Assembly: GCA_963674835.2 (NCBI GenBank)
Contig: CAXXKC010000001.1
Location: 1,054,001-1,118,000 of the forward strand
Length of the DNA: 64,000 nt
Direction: 5' to 3'
Source of the DNA: G963674835 sp963674835
Lineage (GTDB): Bacteria > Planctomycetota > Planctomycetia > Pirellulales > Thermoguttaceae
The notes beneath the pieces were generated by a model, which saw only the letters and a list, made by a program, of their open reading frames with translations, had not been told where the DNA came from and did no database searches. Position 1 is the stretch's first letter; each line of letters starts with the position of its first letter. A program made the position numbers and the translations under genes. Positions 1 to 8,521 of the stretch are shown here, piece by piece.

Positions 1-1
1 C

Positions 2-553
2 GGCATCTACCCCGACGACATGGCCGCGACCATCAAGGACGACCCGTCCTCCTTTTGGGACGTGGCCAAGCACCAGGGCTGGTCGGCCGCCCTTTGTGAA
101 GGCTCCTTCTACCAGACCGACGACGGCGTGCTGCACATGCTGTTGCGCAATACGGGCAGGCCCAACGCGCACCGGCTATGGCTCACCGAGAGCCGCGACG
201 ACGGCGCCACCTGGTCGCATCCGGTCGAGACCGAATTCAGCGATACCAACGCCAAGTTTCATTTCGGGCGATTGCCGGACGGACGGTTCTACTACGTCGG
301 CAATCCCATCGGCGGCAACCGCACTCCGCTGGTGTTGTCGTTATCGCGCGACGGCGTGCATTTCAACCATCACTTCATCCTCGGCGACACGCACTACCAG
401 AAGCGTCGCCCGGGCGGCAGCAAGGGCGGCGAATACGGCTACCCGCACACGCTCATCCACGACGGCCGTCTCTACGTGATCGTCTCGCGGCAGAAGGAGG
501 CGGTCGAAGTGCTGCGCGTGGCGTTGTCGGAACTGGGCGATCAGCCGCGGTGA
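2..553 (+). CDS. Sialidase/BNR-repeat-like protein, 5' end outside window
   Basis: This reading frame is already open at the first base, so only the C-terminal ~183 residues are present. It shows beta-propeller repeats of the sialidase (BNR/Asp-box) type: SRDDGATWS, then later LSLSRDGVHF, separated by short strands such as GRLPDGRFYYVGNP. The family covers secreted exo-sialidases and related glycosidases that act on exported polysaccharide or glycoprotein glycans. Catalytic residues cannot be checked because the N-terminal half is missing. It converges with the lipocalin-like gene that ends 30 bases downstream. Identification as a propeller is firm; the substrate is unknown. Confidence 0.8.
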   Translation, partial: GIYPDDMAATIKDDPSSFWDVAKHQGWSAALCEGSFYQTDDGVLHMLLRNTGRPNAHRLWLTESRDDGATWSHPVETEFSDTNAKFHFGRLPDGRFYYVGNPIGGNRTPLVLSLSRDGVHFNHHFILGDTHYQKRRPGGSKGGEYGYPHTLIHDGRLYVIVSRQKEAVEVLRVALSELGDQPR

Positions 554-583
554 GCGGTCGACGCCTGCCAACCAGATCGCCGT

Positions 584-1753
584 TTACTGCACCAGGGCCC
601 CCAAGCTCTTGCCCGCGTAGCCGGTCATTTCCAGGTATCCCCGCCCGCGCACCGGGTGCCCACCCGAGCGACCGTCGACCTGGATGCTTCCTTCCCAATA
701 GGCAATGCCCGAACTGGCGGTCGTGTTCAGCTCCTGGTTGACCATCGACGCCCGCACGTTCAGTTCCAGGCCTTCCTGCGGAACACACACGGTCCAAGCG
801 ATCGGGTACGCGCCGCCGCTGGCCTTCGATGTCCACCTCTCGCCGGGCGTGAGCACCAGGGCCGATTGCGGCAAGTGGCGAGCCGTACCGTCGGCGGCCA
901 CCAGCGTGCCCGACGAGAACGGGTCGGTCGTGCCGTCGCTGCGCCGGATCTGGTAGACCATCAACTCCCGGCCGTCGTCCAATTGAATGGCAAACCAATC
1001 CCAACCCTGTTGCCCCTGTTCCAGAAAGCTCGTGCTGAACTCGTGATCCATCCAGCTCAGGCCGGTCACGGCGAGCGCCCGTCCGCCGACGACAACCGTG
1101 CCGGTGGTGGCCATGCGAGTGAAGGAGTAGTAATAAGAGGCGTTCCCCTCGGTCGGCCCTTTGCGGCTCAACCCGCCGTCACCTTGCAGGACCGGCGGCT
1201 TGCTGGTCGTCAGTCGCAGTTCCAGACGGCAGTCACCCTGCCGCGCCGCCAACAGATGGCAATCGCCCTCTGTGCAGACTTCCCAATCGCCGTTGAACAC
1301 ATGGTAGCGATCGGAAGCCGCCCCGGCCTGACCGATCCCTCCACGACTCAGCCGCTCGAAACAATGGAACTTGCTCGCGTCGATATCCGAGATCGCGAAA
1401 TGCGCCGTATACAAATCCCGCACTGTCCAGCGGGACGGATTCTCCGGCCGACGGTCCACGCCCGTGCGAAAGAACGTCAGTTGATACCCCAGCCGCCGTC
1501 CCTCAGCCGTCTCGATATTACCCGTATAGTACCACCACTCGATGCGAAAGTCGTTGTGCGCGGCATGATCCTGCGGAAACTGGAACGCCCTGGGCGCAAT
1601 GGCCGACTCCCAACCCCCATCTCCCCAAGCCGGGCCGCCGCATAGCATCATTACCGTCACCACGAGCCACCAAGGCACGGCAACGGCCCCGTACTCCGCC
1701 GGCACGCAACCGGCCAATCCTCTGCAACGTCTGTGAGCTCGTTCGGCCATCAT
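584..1753 (-). CDS. AttH/CrtC-family lipocalin-like secreted protein
   Basis: About 390 residues with an N-terminal hydrophobic signal (VPWWLVVTVMMLCGG), so probably exported. The mature part carries AttH/carotenoid 1,2-hydratase (CrtC) family signatures: FRIEWWYYTGN, GYQLTFFR, and a later WMDHEFSTS. These proteins form two lipocalin-like barrels. The first ATG (1753) overlaps the permease stop codon (ATGA). The next ATG (1750) has better spacing from GGGAGG, so the true start is one of these two. The order ATPase-permease-AttH matches the known pairing of AttH proteins with MacB/LolCDE-like exporters, so it probably handles a hydrophobic molecule moved by that transporter. Carotenoid hydratase activity is not implied. 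Confidence 0.85.
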   Translation of the reverse strand: MMAERAHRRCRGLAGCVPAEYGAVAVPWWLVVTVMMLCGGPAWGDGGWESAIAPRAFQFPQDHAAHNDFRIEWWYYTGNIETAEGRRLGYQLTFFRTGVDRRPENPSRWTVRDLYTAHFAISDIDASKFHCFERLSRGGIGQAGAASDRYHVFNGDWEVCTEGDCHLLAARQGDCRLELRLTTSKPPVLQGDGGLSRKGPTEGNASYYYSFTRMATTGTVVVGGRALAVTGLSWMDHEFSTSFLEQGQQGWDWFAIQLDDGRELMVYQIRRSDGTTDPFSSGTLVAADGTARHLPQSALVLTPGERWTSKASGGAYPIAWTVCVPQEGLELNVRASMVNQELNTTASSGIAYWEGSIQVDGRSGGHPVRGRGYLEMTGYAGKSLGALVQ

Positions 1754-4413
1754 TCCTCCCTCACCGTCTGCAGGGCGTCGATCTGCGCCGCTCGGACCGC
1801 GGGATACAGCCCACACACGGCGCTCGCGGCCAGAATCAGCACCGTGGAATGCACCAGGAACGCCACGGGCAAGTGGAACTGGATCGTCCAGCCGAACGAC
1901 TGCACGTTGATCACGTAGATCAGCACCACGGCAAGCAGAATCCCAACCGCGATTCCGATCAACTGGCTCACCGCGGCAATGAGCACTGCCTCGATCACGA
2001 CCATTCGGCGCAGTTGTCGCGCCGTCGCACCCAACAACGTCAAAAGGGCCACTTCCCGCTTGCGCTGGTAGATGAGCGTGATGAGCGTCGAGATCACGCC
2101 CAGCCCGGCAACGATGATGGCGATCAGTTCCAGCGCGTAGGTGATCGTGAAGGTGTTGTCGAATATGCGCATCGCCTCGCGGCGCACGTTGTCGTTCGTC
2201 ACGAAGTACAGCTCCTGGCGATCGCCGACGGCGCGAATCAACCGGCCGCGGACCGTTTCCGCATCGACCCCCGGGCGCAGGTGGATGGCCATGCTGCTCG
2301 GTGCAGGCGACGGATCGGTCGAGGCAAAGTGCCTCGCGTACGTGGCCGAATCCATCAGCACCGTACCCTGATTGCTGGCGTAGTCGTAGTACACGGCCGC
2401 CACCGGGAACGGTCGCAACCCATCGGCCGTGGGCAACTCGATGCTGTCGCCCGGCTGCTTCTTGTACTTCAGCGACAGGCTTTCCGATATGAGCACGCTC
2501 TCCGGCTTCAGTGAGTGGCGCACTGCGTCCATTGTCTCGGCGGGCGCCTTGATCAGCAGCCGTCCGTGCGCCAGCAGTTGCTCCAGTTCGGTGGTCGCCA
2601 GCCGAAGGGCCGCTTCGCCGTAAGGAATCTGCCGCGCGCTGTACCAACTCGTCGAGACGACGTCGCGGTCCTCGCGAATCGTGGCGACCGCCGCCGGGTC
2701 CATCCGCGCTTCCATCACCGACGAGCTGAGCATCGTCGGCTTCACCCACAGGTCGGCGCGAAGCGTGCAATCGAGCCAATAGGTAACCGTATCGCGGAAG
2801 CTGGCGACCATCACCGAGATGGCCACCATCATCGCCAGGCTCACCGCCAGCGCGGCCACGGCCACCGAGATTCGCGGAATGGCCCCTTGCAGATTCGATC
2901 CGGCCAACCGGCATTCGACCTTCCCTCGCCGCCACCAACTCGCCAGCGGCCCCCGCGTGAACCGGCACAGCAACCACAGGACGGCCGGCACACACCATGC
3001 GCCGGCCAGCATGAACAGCAACTCGGCCACGAATCCAAACACCGGCCGGCCCGCGACCGGCCCAAACTGAGTCAACCCCCAACCGCCGGCCAGCAGCGCC
3101 GCGGCAATCGCCAGGTGCTTTCGCGGCGGTCGGAAGCTCTGCAGCAAGCGGCCCGCGCCGCGCACCACTTCGACCGGCTCGATCGCAGCCGCCTCCCACG
3201 CCGGGATCGCCGCGGCAATCAGCGACAAGGGCAGGGCGAGCCCAACCGCCATGGCGATCTCGGTCCATCCCAGCGACAGCCCCTTCGCCGAAAGCTCAGC
3301 CGCCTGGGCGATGTAGAACGTCTCCACGGTCTTTGCAGTCGCAACGACCGTCCAAGTGGCAAACCATCGTCCCAACAGCAGCCCCAGGCCCGTCCCCACG
3401 ATCGAAAGCAGCAATGCCTCGCCCAGAAACAGCGTCAGCACCGCTCGCCGGCCGCTGCCGACGGCTTGCAGCATGCCGATCTCCTCCCGACGCGCCATGA
3501 CCGACATGGCCGTCGTGTTGTAGATCAGAAACATGCCCACGACCATGGCGATCGCGCTCAGCGCCGTGAGGTTGAAGTAGAACGCGGCGACCATCATCTC
3601 CGTGCGACCGTAACGCTGGCTGGGCAACTGAACGACCAGGCCCTGCGGCAGACGCCGCCGTATCTCGCCCACCGCAGCGTCGGCATCCACGCCCGGGCGC
3701 AGCTTCAGATCGATGCGATCTAACACGCCCAGCCGTCCGCACGCCCACTGCGCAGCGGCGATGTCCATCAGCGCAAAATTCCCGTCCATCGCCCTGGCCG
3801 GCCCCTCGTCCAGGAGCAGCCCTCGCACGACAAGGTCTTTCCGGGTCGACCCGAACGCCAGCGTCACAGGCACTCCGATCTCCAGCCCGTGCCGGCGGGC
3901 GAAACGATCGGTCAATATCACCGCGTTCGGATCCGTCAGAATCCGCAGCAACTCGACGGGCGTTGGGTCGCGCTGTTTGCGGCTGGTGCGAAGCAGCCGA
4001 TAGTGCCGAATCGGCAGGTCCTCCAGCACGTCGACGCCTAACAGGTGCAGCAATTCGCCGCGGTCCATCGGATGCACCAACTCGCCCGCCGGCGCCGTCC
4101 TCCCGCCGCCGACGAACATCACGTACGACTCGATCACCGGGCTGACCGTGCCGAAATCGCGCAGCCACTTCAAACGCTCCAGAAGCAACTCGTGGAAGCG
4201 CCCCGTCAAACCGGTGATCTGAAGCGACGTGTCGCCGGCAACCGACTCGACCGCCGTGCGAAACGAGCCGGTGATGCTCGTGTTCGCCAGGCGAATTGCC
4301 AGCATCACCGCCACGCCCAGCGCGATACCGACCACCGCGACCAGGGTCCGCACGCGCTGTCGCACCCATGCGCGGAGAATGAATTGCCTAAACAGTCGTC
4401 GATAGCCCGTCAT
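1750..4413 (-). CDS. ABC transporter permease with two FtsX domains
   Basis: An 887-residue membrane protein. It has an N-terminal transmembrane anchor near residues 20-42 and a MacB-like periplasmic domain. The first FtsX block is near residues 280-420 and contains the MARREEIGMLQAVGSGRR coupling segment. Central membrane helices follow, then a second periplasmic domain, and a second FtsX block at ~760-880 with IYQRKREVALLTLLGATARQL. Doubled FtsX permeases of ~800-900 residues are typical of LolCDE/DevC/AttFG-like exporters that extract lipids or lipoproteins from the inner membrane. It overlaps the ATPase gene by 26 bases upstream and the AttH-like gene by 4 bases downstream, so the three are translationally coupled. 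The substrate is unknown. Confidence 0.92.
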   Translation of the reverse strand: MTGYRRLFRQFILRAWVRQRVRTLVAVVGIALGVAVMLAIRLANTSITGSFRTAVESVAGDTSLQITGLTGRFHELLLERLKWLRDFGTVSPVIESYVMFVGGGRTAPAGELVHPMDRGELLHLLGVDVLEDLPIRHYRLLRTSRKQRDPTPVELLRILTDPNAVILTDRFARRHGLEIGVPVTLAFGSTRKDLVVRGLLLDEGPARAMDGNFALMDIAAAQWACGRLGVLDRIDLKLRPGVDADAAVGEIRRRLPQGLVVQLPSQRYGRTEMMVAAFYFNLTALSAIAMVVGMFLIYNTTAMSVMARREEIGMLQAVGSGRRAVLTLFLGEALLLSIVGTGLGLLLGRWFATWTVVATAKTVETFYIAQAAELSAKGLSLGWTEIAMAVGLALPLSLIAAAIPAWEAAAIEPVEVVRGAGRLLQSFRPPRKHLAIAAALLAGGWGLTQFGPVAGRPVFGFVAELLFMLAGAWCVPAVLWLLCRFTRGPLASWWRRGKVECRLAGSNLQGAIPRISVAVAALAVSLAMMVAISVMVASFRDTVTYWLDCTLRADLWVKPTMLSSSVMEARMDPAAVATIREDRDVVSTSWYSARQIPYGEAALRLATTELEQLLAHGRLLIKAPAETMDAVRHSLKPESVLISESLSLKYKKQPGDSIELPTADGLRPFPVAAVYYDYASNQGTVLMDSATYARHFASTDPSPAPSSMAIHLRPGVDAETVRGRLIRAVGDRQELYFVTNDNVRREAMRIFDNTFTITYALELIAIIVAGLGVISTLITLIYQRKREVALLTLLGATARQLRRMVVIEAVLIAAVSQLIGIAVGILLAVVLIYVINVQSFGWTIQFHLPVAFLVHSTVLILAASAVCGLYPAVRAAQIDALQTVREE

Positions 4414-5092
4414 GTTCGACCAAACGCTGAATCAGCCCGTCGCGCAGTTGTACGGTCCGCCGGGCGAAACGGGCCGCATCGGCCGAATGCGTCGCCAGCA
4501 GCACGGTCACCCCGTACCGTTCGTTCAAATCGGCCAGCAACCGCATGATGCGCTCGCCGTTGGTGCTGTCCAAATTGCCCGTCGGCTCGTCCGCGAGCAG
4601 CAGATCCGGCCGAGCGGCAACGGCACGGGCGACCGCCACCCGCTGCATCTCGCCACCCGAAAGCTGCGACGGCAAATGCTCGGCACGGTTCGAAAGGCCG
4701 ACCACGTCCAGCAGCTCCGCCGCCCGGCTACGGCAGTCATCCTCCGAGGCCCCGTCCAGCGTCAATGGCAACGCCACGTTCTCGGCCACCGTCAGCGTGG
4801 GCAGCAGGTTGAACGACTGAAACACGAAGCCGACATGCCGCCGGCGAAATGCCGCCAACATTTCCAATCCCAGCGACGATAAGTCCTGCCCCTTCAGGCA
4901 AACGCTCCCCGTCGTCGGTCGGTCCATCGCGCCCACAATATGCAACAGCGTCGACTTCCCGCAGCCCGAAGGACCGCACACCGACACGAAGTCGCCGCTG
5001 GAAACCGAAAAACTCACGCCCCGCAGCGCCGACAGGCCGCCCTTGGGGCCTTCATACGTCTTGCACAGATTCTCCACGACCAGAAAGCTCAA
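4388..5092 (-). CDS. ABC transporter ATP-binding protein (LolD/MacB-like)
   Basis: The TTG at 5092 is the best start: it lies 7 bases after a GAGGAG ribosome site and gives the standard 234 residues. Longer frames only add basic, non-conserved sequence. All ATPase motifs are intact: Walker A GPSGCGKS (40-47), Q-loop Q92, signature LSGGE (144-148), Walker B LLLADE (164-169) and switch H202. It belongs to the LolD/MacB/SalX group, whose partners are FtsX-type permeases, and the permease gene overlaps its 3' end by 26 bases. It is the first gene of the operon and has a perfect palindrome 36-51 bases upstream of its start. Confidence 0.93.
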   Translation of the reverse strand: MSFLVVENLCKTYEGPKGGLSALRGVSFSVSSGDFVSVCGPSGCGKSTLLHIVGAMDRPTTGSVCLKGQDLSSLGLEMLAAFRRRHVGFVFQSFNLLPTLTVAENVALPLTLDGASEDDCRSRAAELLDVVGLSNRAEHLPSQLSGGEMQRVAVARAVAARPDLLLADEPTGNLDSTNGERIMRLLADLNERYGVTVLLATHSADAARFARRTVQLRDGLIQRLVEHDGLSTTV

Positions 5093-5127
5093 CGCCGCTC
5101 TCCTCGCCTGTGCCGCACGGTACCAGA

Positions 5128-5143
5128 GCGATCGAACGATCGC
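5128..5143. promoter_or_regulatory. Perfect palindrome, candidate operator of the ABC operon
   Basis: GCGATCG-aa-CGATCGC is a perfect 7-bp inverted repeat with a 2-base centre, 36-51 bases upstream of the ATPase TTG start. Its size and position fit a dimeric repressor site (inference). No regulator gene lies beside it. Confidence 0.35.
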
Positions 5144-5207
5144 CACTCGATTCCCTGATTCTATGTTGAATCGGCGGCACCGGCCATAGCGGCACCTCGC
5201 AGGGCAT

Positions 5208-5236
5208 TTGCTGCGCTGCACCGCTTCTGCTACGAT
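5208..5236 (+). promoter_or_regulatory. Sigma-70-like promoter before the alpha/beta hydrolase
   Basis: TTGCTG, a 17-base spacer and TACGAT match a housekeeping promoter moderately well. The site is about 170 bases before the chosen ATG of the hydrolase. Confidence 0.35.
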
Positions 5237-5409
5237 TCGACGAGCCGATGCCCGCGGCGAGGGGACCGTCGACGACGCGCACATGCGGCGTATCGGCCCC
5301 ACGGGTCCCCCCGGACGACTCGTTATCCCTGGCCCAAGCCGCGGACGCGCCGGCAGTCCTTGCGGCGGCGGACGACCCCACCCGATCCACACATGCCGGG
5401 AAACCAGTC

Positions 5410-6339
5410 ATGAGCGCCGACGATCTTCGCCAAGAACTGCTTCAGTGTTTGGGCGGACCCTGGCCCGAGCTGGACGACCTGCGCCCCGTCACCTGCGAAA
5501 TCCTCCAGCAGGACGGTTTCCGAATCGAGTCGGTCACTTACGAAGCGGAGCCCGGCGATGCGATTCCCGCCATGGTGCTCGTGCCCGATGGTGTCAACGC
5601 CTCCCATCCGGCGCCGGCCGTCGCCGTCTGGCATCAGCACAACGGCCAGTGGCACCTCGGCAAGAGCGAGCCGGCAGGTCTCGCGGGCGATCCCATGCAT
5701 CACACCGGCGCAGCCCTGGCCCGCGAAGGATACGTGGTCCTTTGCCCCGATGCTCTCTGTTTCGAGCAGCGTCAGGACGACCGGCTCAGACAAGGCGACT
5801 TCGAACGCTTCGAGTTCCTCCGCTACGTCGTCGCCGGCAAGTGCCTGGCTTGGAGGAACATCCTCGACATGCGCCGTGCCATCGACTACCTCTGCTCTCG
5901 CCCCGACGTTCAGCACCAGCGCATCGGCTGTTACGGCCACTCCATGGGCTCGACGCATACCTGGCTCGTCGGTCCCTGGGAGCCCCGCTTGAAGTGCCTT
6001 GTGGGCAATTGCTGTTTGCCCACCTATGCGGCCATTCACCGCACGAAGCTCCTCCACTGCTTTCCCAACTTCATTCCCGGCTGGTTCCAGTACGGCGATA
6101 CGCCCGACATCGCCGCCCTTATCGCGCCGCGGCCCTTGCACCTGAACTTCGGCGAGATCGACCACGGCAGCCCGATCGAAGAAGTCCGCTCAGCCGTGGC
6201 AACAATCGCCCGCGCCTATGCCGCCGCCGGCGCACCCGGCAGCTTCACTTGCTACATCGAGCAGGGCGCCGGCCACGTGCTGTCCGACGAGATGTGGCGT
6301 CGCGCCCGGCAATGGCTCGCCAAACACCTCAAGCGATAG
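5410..6339 (+). CDS. Alpha/beta hydrolase (dienelactone-hydrolase/acetyl-esterase-like)
   Basis: A 309-residue alpha/beta hydrolase without a clear signal peptide. The nucleophile elbow is GHSMG with Ser178. The likely acid is Asp251 in FGEIDHGSP and the base His289 in GAGHVL, so the triad is complete. The family acts as esterases or dienelactone-type hydrolases on small esters or acylated sugars; the true substrate is unknown. The ATG at 5410 was preferred over an upstream ATG at 5248 because the extra 54 residues are low-complexity and unconserved in appearance. It stands alone and converges with the glycosyltransferase gene that ends at the next base. Confidence 0.82.
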   Translation: MSADDLRQELLQCLGGPWPELDDLRPVTCEILQQDGFRIESVTYEAEPGDAIPAMVLVPDGVNASHPAPAVAVWHQHNGQWHLGKSEPAGLAGDPMHHTGAALAREGYVVLCPDALCFEQRQDDRLRQGDFERFEFLRYVVAGKCLAWRNILDMRRAIDYLCSRPDVQHQRIGCYGHSMGSTHTWLVGPWEPRLKCLVGNCCLPTYAAIHRTKLLHCFPNFIPGWFQYGDTPDIAALIAPRPLHLNFGEIDHGSPIEEVRSAVATIARAYAAAGAPGSFTCYIEQGAGHVLSDEMWRRARQWLAKHLKR

Positions 6340-7428
6340 TCAGCCCGAACGAGCCGGCTCGTCGGTCACAACGCTATCGACGAGACCGCCGATCATGAAA
6401 CCCACGTCTTGCCGCATCTCGCCCAGCGAGCAATGCAGTTCTGCCAGCGTGTCTCCCTCGCCGGCGTCGCCTCCCGCAACTGCCCCCATCGTGTCGAATC
6501 CCACCAGACGGTCGACGACGTAGACCGGCCGCTTCTTCACCTCGTTGTGAATACGGGCCACATACTCGCCGAGAATACCCAAACAGATCAACTGAACGCC
6601 CGACAGAAAGAACATCCCGCAAGCCAGCGTCGCGAAACCCGGCACGCTCGTCGCGTCGCCCAGAAACCGCCAGACGAGTATCGATAGCGCCCACAGCAGC
6701 GACACTCCGGCAACACCCACTCCCACGAGCGTGGCCAGCCGTACGGGCAGCTCGCTGAACGTGAAGATCCCATCCAGCGCCAACAACACCAGCTTCGACA
6801 TCGTGTACTTCGGCTCGCCCGCCGCGCGGGCCTTGCGATCGTAAGGGACGCCGATCTGGCGAAATCCCACCCAACTCCGCATGCCGCGGATGAACCGATG
6901 CCGCTCGGGCATGCCCCGGATCTCCTCGACCACGCGATCTGTCATCAAACAGAAGTCGCCCGAATCCAGCGGCAGATCGATCGTCGCCAGCCGTCGCAGC
7001 AAACGGTAAAACGCCCAGTAACAGCACCGCTTCAGCATCCCCTCTTTGCGTCGCTGTCGGACGGCATACACCACGTCGTAGCCCTCGGCCAGCTTTTCCC
7101 GAAAGCCGAGCAACGTCTCCGGCGGATCCTGCAAGTCGCCGTCCAAAATGCCAATCTGCCGACCGCGCGCGTAATCCAGTCCCGCGCTCACCGCCCGTTG
7201 ATGACCGAAATTTCGCGACAGCAACACTCCGCGAAACCGCGGATCGGCGGCCGCAAGCTCTTCGATCTTCTGCCGCGTGCCGTCCGTGCTCCCGTCGTCG
7301 ACCAGGATCGTTTCACAAACCGAACCCGACGCATCCATCGTCCGAAGCATGCGGTCGGCCAACGCGTCGAAGACCTTCGACTCGTTGTAGACGGGAATCA
7401 CGAAGCTTAGTTCCATGGGCCGATTCAC
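6340..7428 (-). CDS. GT2 polyprenyl-phosphate glycosyltransferase
   Basis: A GT-A catalytic domain occupies residues 1-~230, starting MELSFVIPVYNES, with the metal-binding DGD at 96-98. Two C-terminal membrane helices follow and it ends in a basic tail. This is the DPM1/GtrB/ArnC type that moves a sugar from a nucleotide donor to polyprenyl phosphate at the inner membrane. The GTG at 7428 overlaps the methyltransferase stop (GTGA) and sits 7 bases after GGAGAGG. An ATG at 7416 is possible but has no ribosome site of its own. With the coupled methyltransferase and the nearby polytopic membrane protein it suggests envelope glycan or glycolipid modification. Confidence 0.9.
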   Translation of the reverse strand: MNRPMELSFVIPVYNESKVFDALADRMLRTMDASGSVCETILVDDGSTDGTRQKIEELAAADPRFRGVLLSRNFGHQRAVSAGLDYARGRQIGILDGDLQDPPETLLGFREKLAEGYDVVYAVRQRRKEGMLKRCCYWAFYRLLRRLATIDLPLDSGDFCLMTDRVVEEIRGMPERHRFIRGMRSWVGFRQIGVPYDRKARAAGEPKYTMSKLVLLALDGIFTFSELPVRLATLVGVGVAGVSLLWALSILVWRFLGDATSVPGFATLACGMFFLSGVQLICLGILGEYVARIHNEVKKRPVYVVDRLVGFDTMGAVAGGDAGEGDTLAELHCSLGEMRQDVGFMIGGLVDSVVTDEPARSG

Positions 7429-8300
7429 GATCGATCCTCTCCAGCAAACGAGGTTGCAGCCGGCAATCGTTCGGCGACCGCGGCCAGCGATGTACCGATC
7501 CACGGCGGCGCGAGCAAGCGCTGCTCCACGTGCATCAACGCCCGCAGCGTCTTGTCGACCAGGACCGAGGACGGCTGAAACCCCCGCTCAATCACCCGAT
7601 CCTCAGGCATGAAACGCACCATGAGTTTCCGTAGCGCCGCAACGGGGATCATCGTCAGTCCCCAGTACGCGTGTCCCAGCAATCGGAACCCTGAGGGCTC
7701 CAGCTCCGAGGCCAATGTCCCCACGCGATAACGCCGCATATGCCCCGCCAATGCGTCGTACCGGCTGTAAAGGCACGACAGCGCCGGCACGTTGACGATC
7801 AGCAGGCCGCCCGGCTTTAGGTGCCACGCCACCGACTCCAGAAACGGCTCAGGCGCTTCGATGTGTTCCAGCGTGTCCAACAGGAACACCGTGTCAAAGT
7901 AGCCCGACCACTGCGGTCGCCGGTCGTGGATGTTGTAGAAGTACAACTGGCCGCGCCCTGGACGGCCAACCTCCAACGCTCGCAGGTTCAGATCGCAGCC
8001 GTCGATCGGGCGGTCGTAGTGTGTCTCCAGTTGCGCACGCGCCGCCCCGCTGCCGCAGCCCACCTCGAGAATTTTGAGCCCTGGATCGGTGCCCTCCAAC
8101 AACCGCAACAGCACGTCCAGCCGCCACTGGAACCAGAAATGGTCCGGCGTTGCATAGTCGTACCAGTCGTCAGCCATGTGAAACGACGCCGGGTCCGAAA
8201 GCAACTCGACCTGCCGACTCGCGTCAGGGTGCCCTTGGGGGGGCGTCTGTAGTTCGATAACCACGGGATATGCACCAAACGTACGGGGCCATTGGGGCAA
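7425..8300 (-). CDS. Class I SAM-dependent methyltransferase
   Basis: A 291-residue methyltransferase with the Rossmann SAM-binding motif ILEVGCGSG (about residues 77-85), motif II VFLLDTLEHIEAPE, and LKPGGLLIVNVPA, as in the UbiG/Methyltransf_11 family. The TTG start at 8300 is supported by GGAGG 9 bases upstream. Its stop overlaps the GTG of the GT2 gene, so the two are co-translated, and it likely methylates a sugar or lipid in the same glycan pathway (inference). The first copy of the dispersed ~96-bp repeat begins just upstream of the ribosome site, so the repeat forms the 5' leader or promoter region of this operon. Confidence 0.87.
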   Translation of the reverse strand: MPQWPRTFGAYPVVIELQTPPQGHPDASRQVELLSDPASFHMADDWYDYATPDHFWFQWRLDVLLRLLEGTDPGLKILEVGCGSGAARAQLETHYDRPIDGCDLNLRALEVGRPGRGQLYFYNIHDRRPQWSGYFDTVFLLDTLEHIEAPEPFLESVAWHLKPGGLLIVNVPALSCLYSRYDALAGHMRRYRVGTLASELEPSGFRLLGHAYWGLTMIPVAALRKLMVRFMPEDRVIERGFQPSSVLVDKTLRALMHVEQRLLAPPWIGTSLAAVAERLPAATSFAGEDRS

Positions 8301-8318
8301 CCGGTCGTGCCTCCAAGT

Positions 8319-8415
8319 CTAGAGCGCATTCGGCGTAATCGTAGCGTCTTTTTCGCTTTCCCCAACCGTACAAACACGCCGCCGCGAACGCTACAGTCAA
8401 GTGCGACACACACTA
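8319..8415. repeat. Dispersed ~96-bp palindromic repeat, copy 1
   Basis: This is the most divergent of three copies (others at 23475 and 59986). It shares with them the core aacacgccgccgcgaacgct, the flank TTCGGCGTA, and a degenerate end hairpin (AGTGCGACACACACT). GTAGCGT at the left and ACGCTAC at the right are inverted. Unlike the other copies it lies between divergent genes. Confidence 0.85.
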
Positions 8416-8521
8416 GGCTACCCTGCGTCGGCCGCATCCACTGGAGATTGATCTAAGCTGTAATAGCGTTCCTCCATAGCCAACGCCTCGCCTGACTCCA
8501 CCGAACCCTCTCCTTCCCGTT

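Larger units (their letters stand above)
5093..5409. other. Divergent intergenic region, ABC operon / hydrolase
   Basis: No convincing gene lies in this 317-base divergent spacer. It holds a 16-bp palindrome on the ABC side and a sigma-70-like promoter pointing at the hydrolase; both are listed separately. Confidence 0.6.

Noticed and set aside
1754..3268. N-terminal extension of the AttH-like frame
   Set aside because: Antiframe of the permease gene with atypical composition; the ATGA overlap and signal peptide mark the real start.
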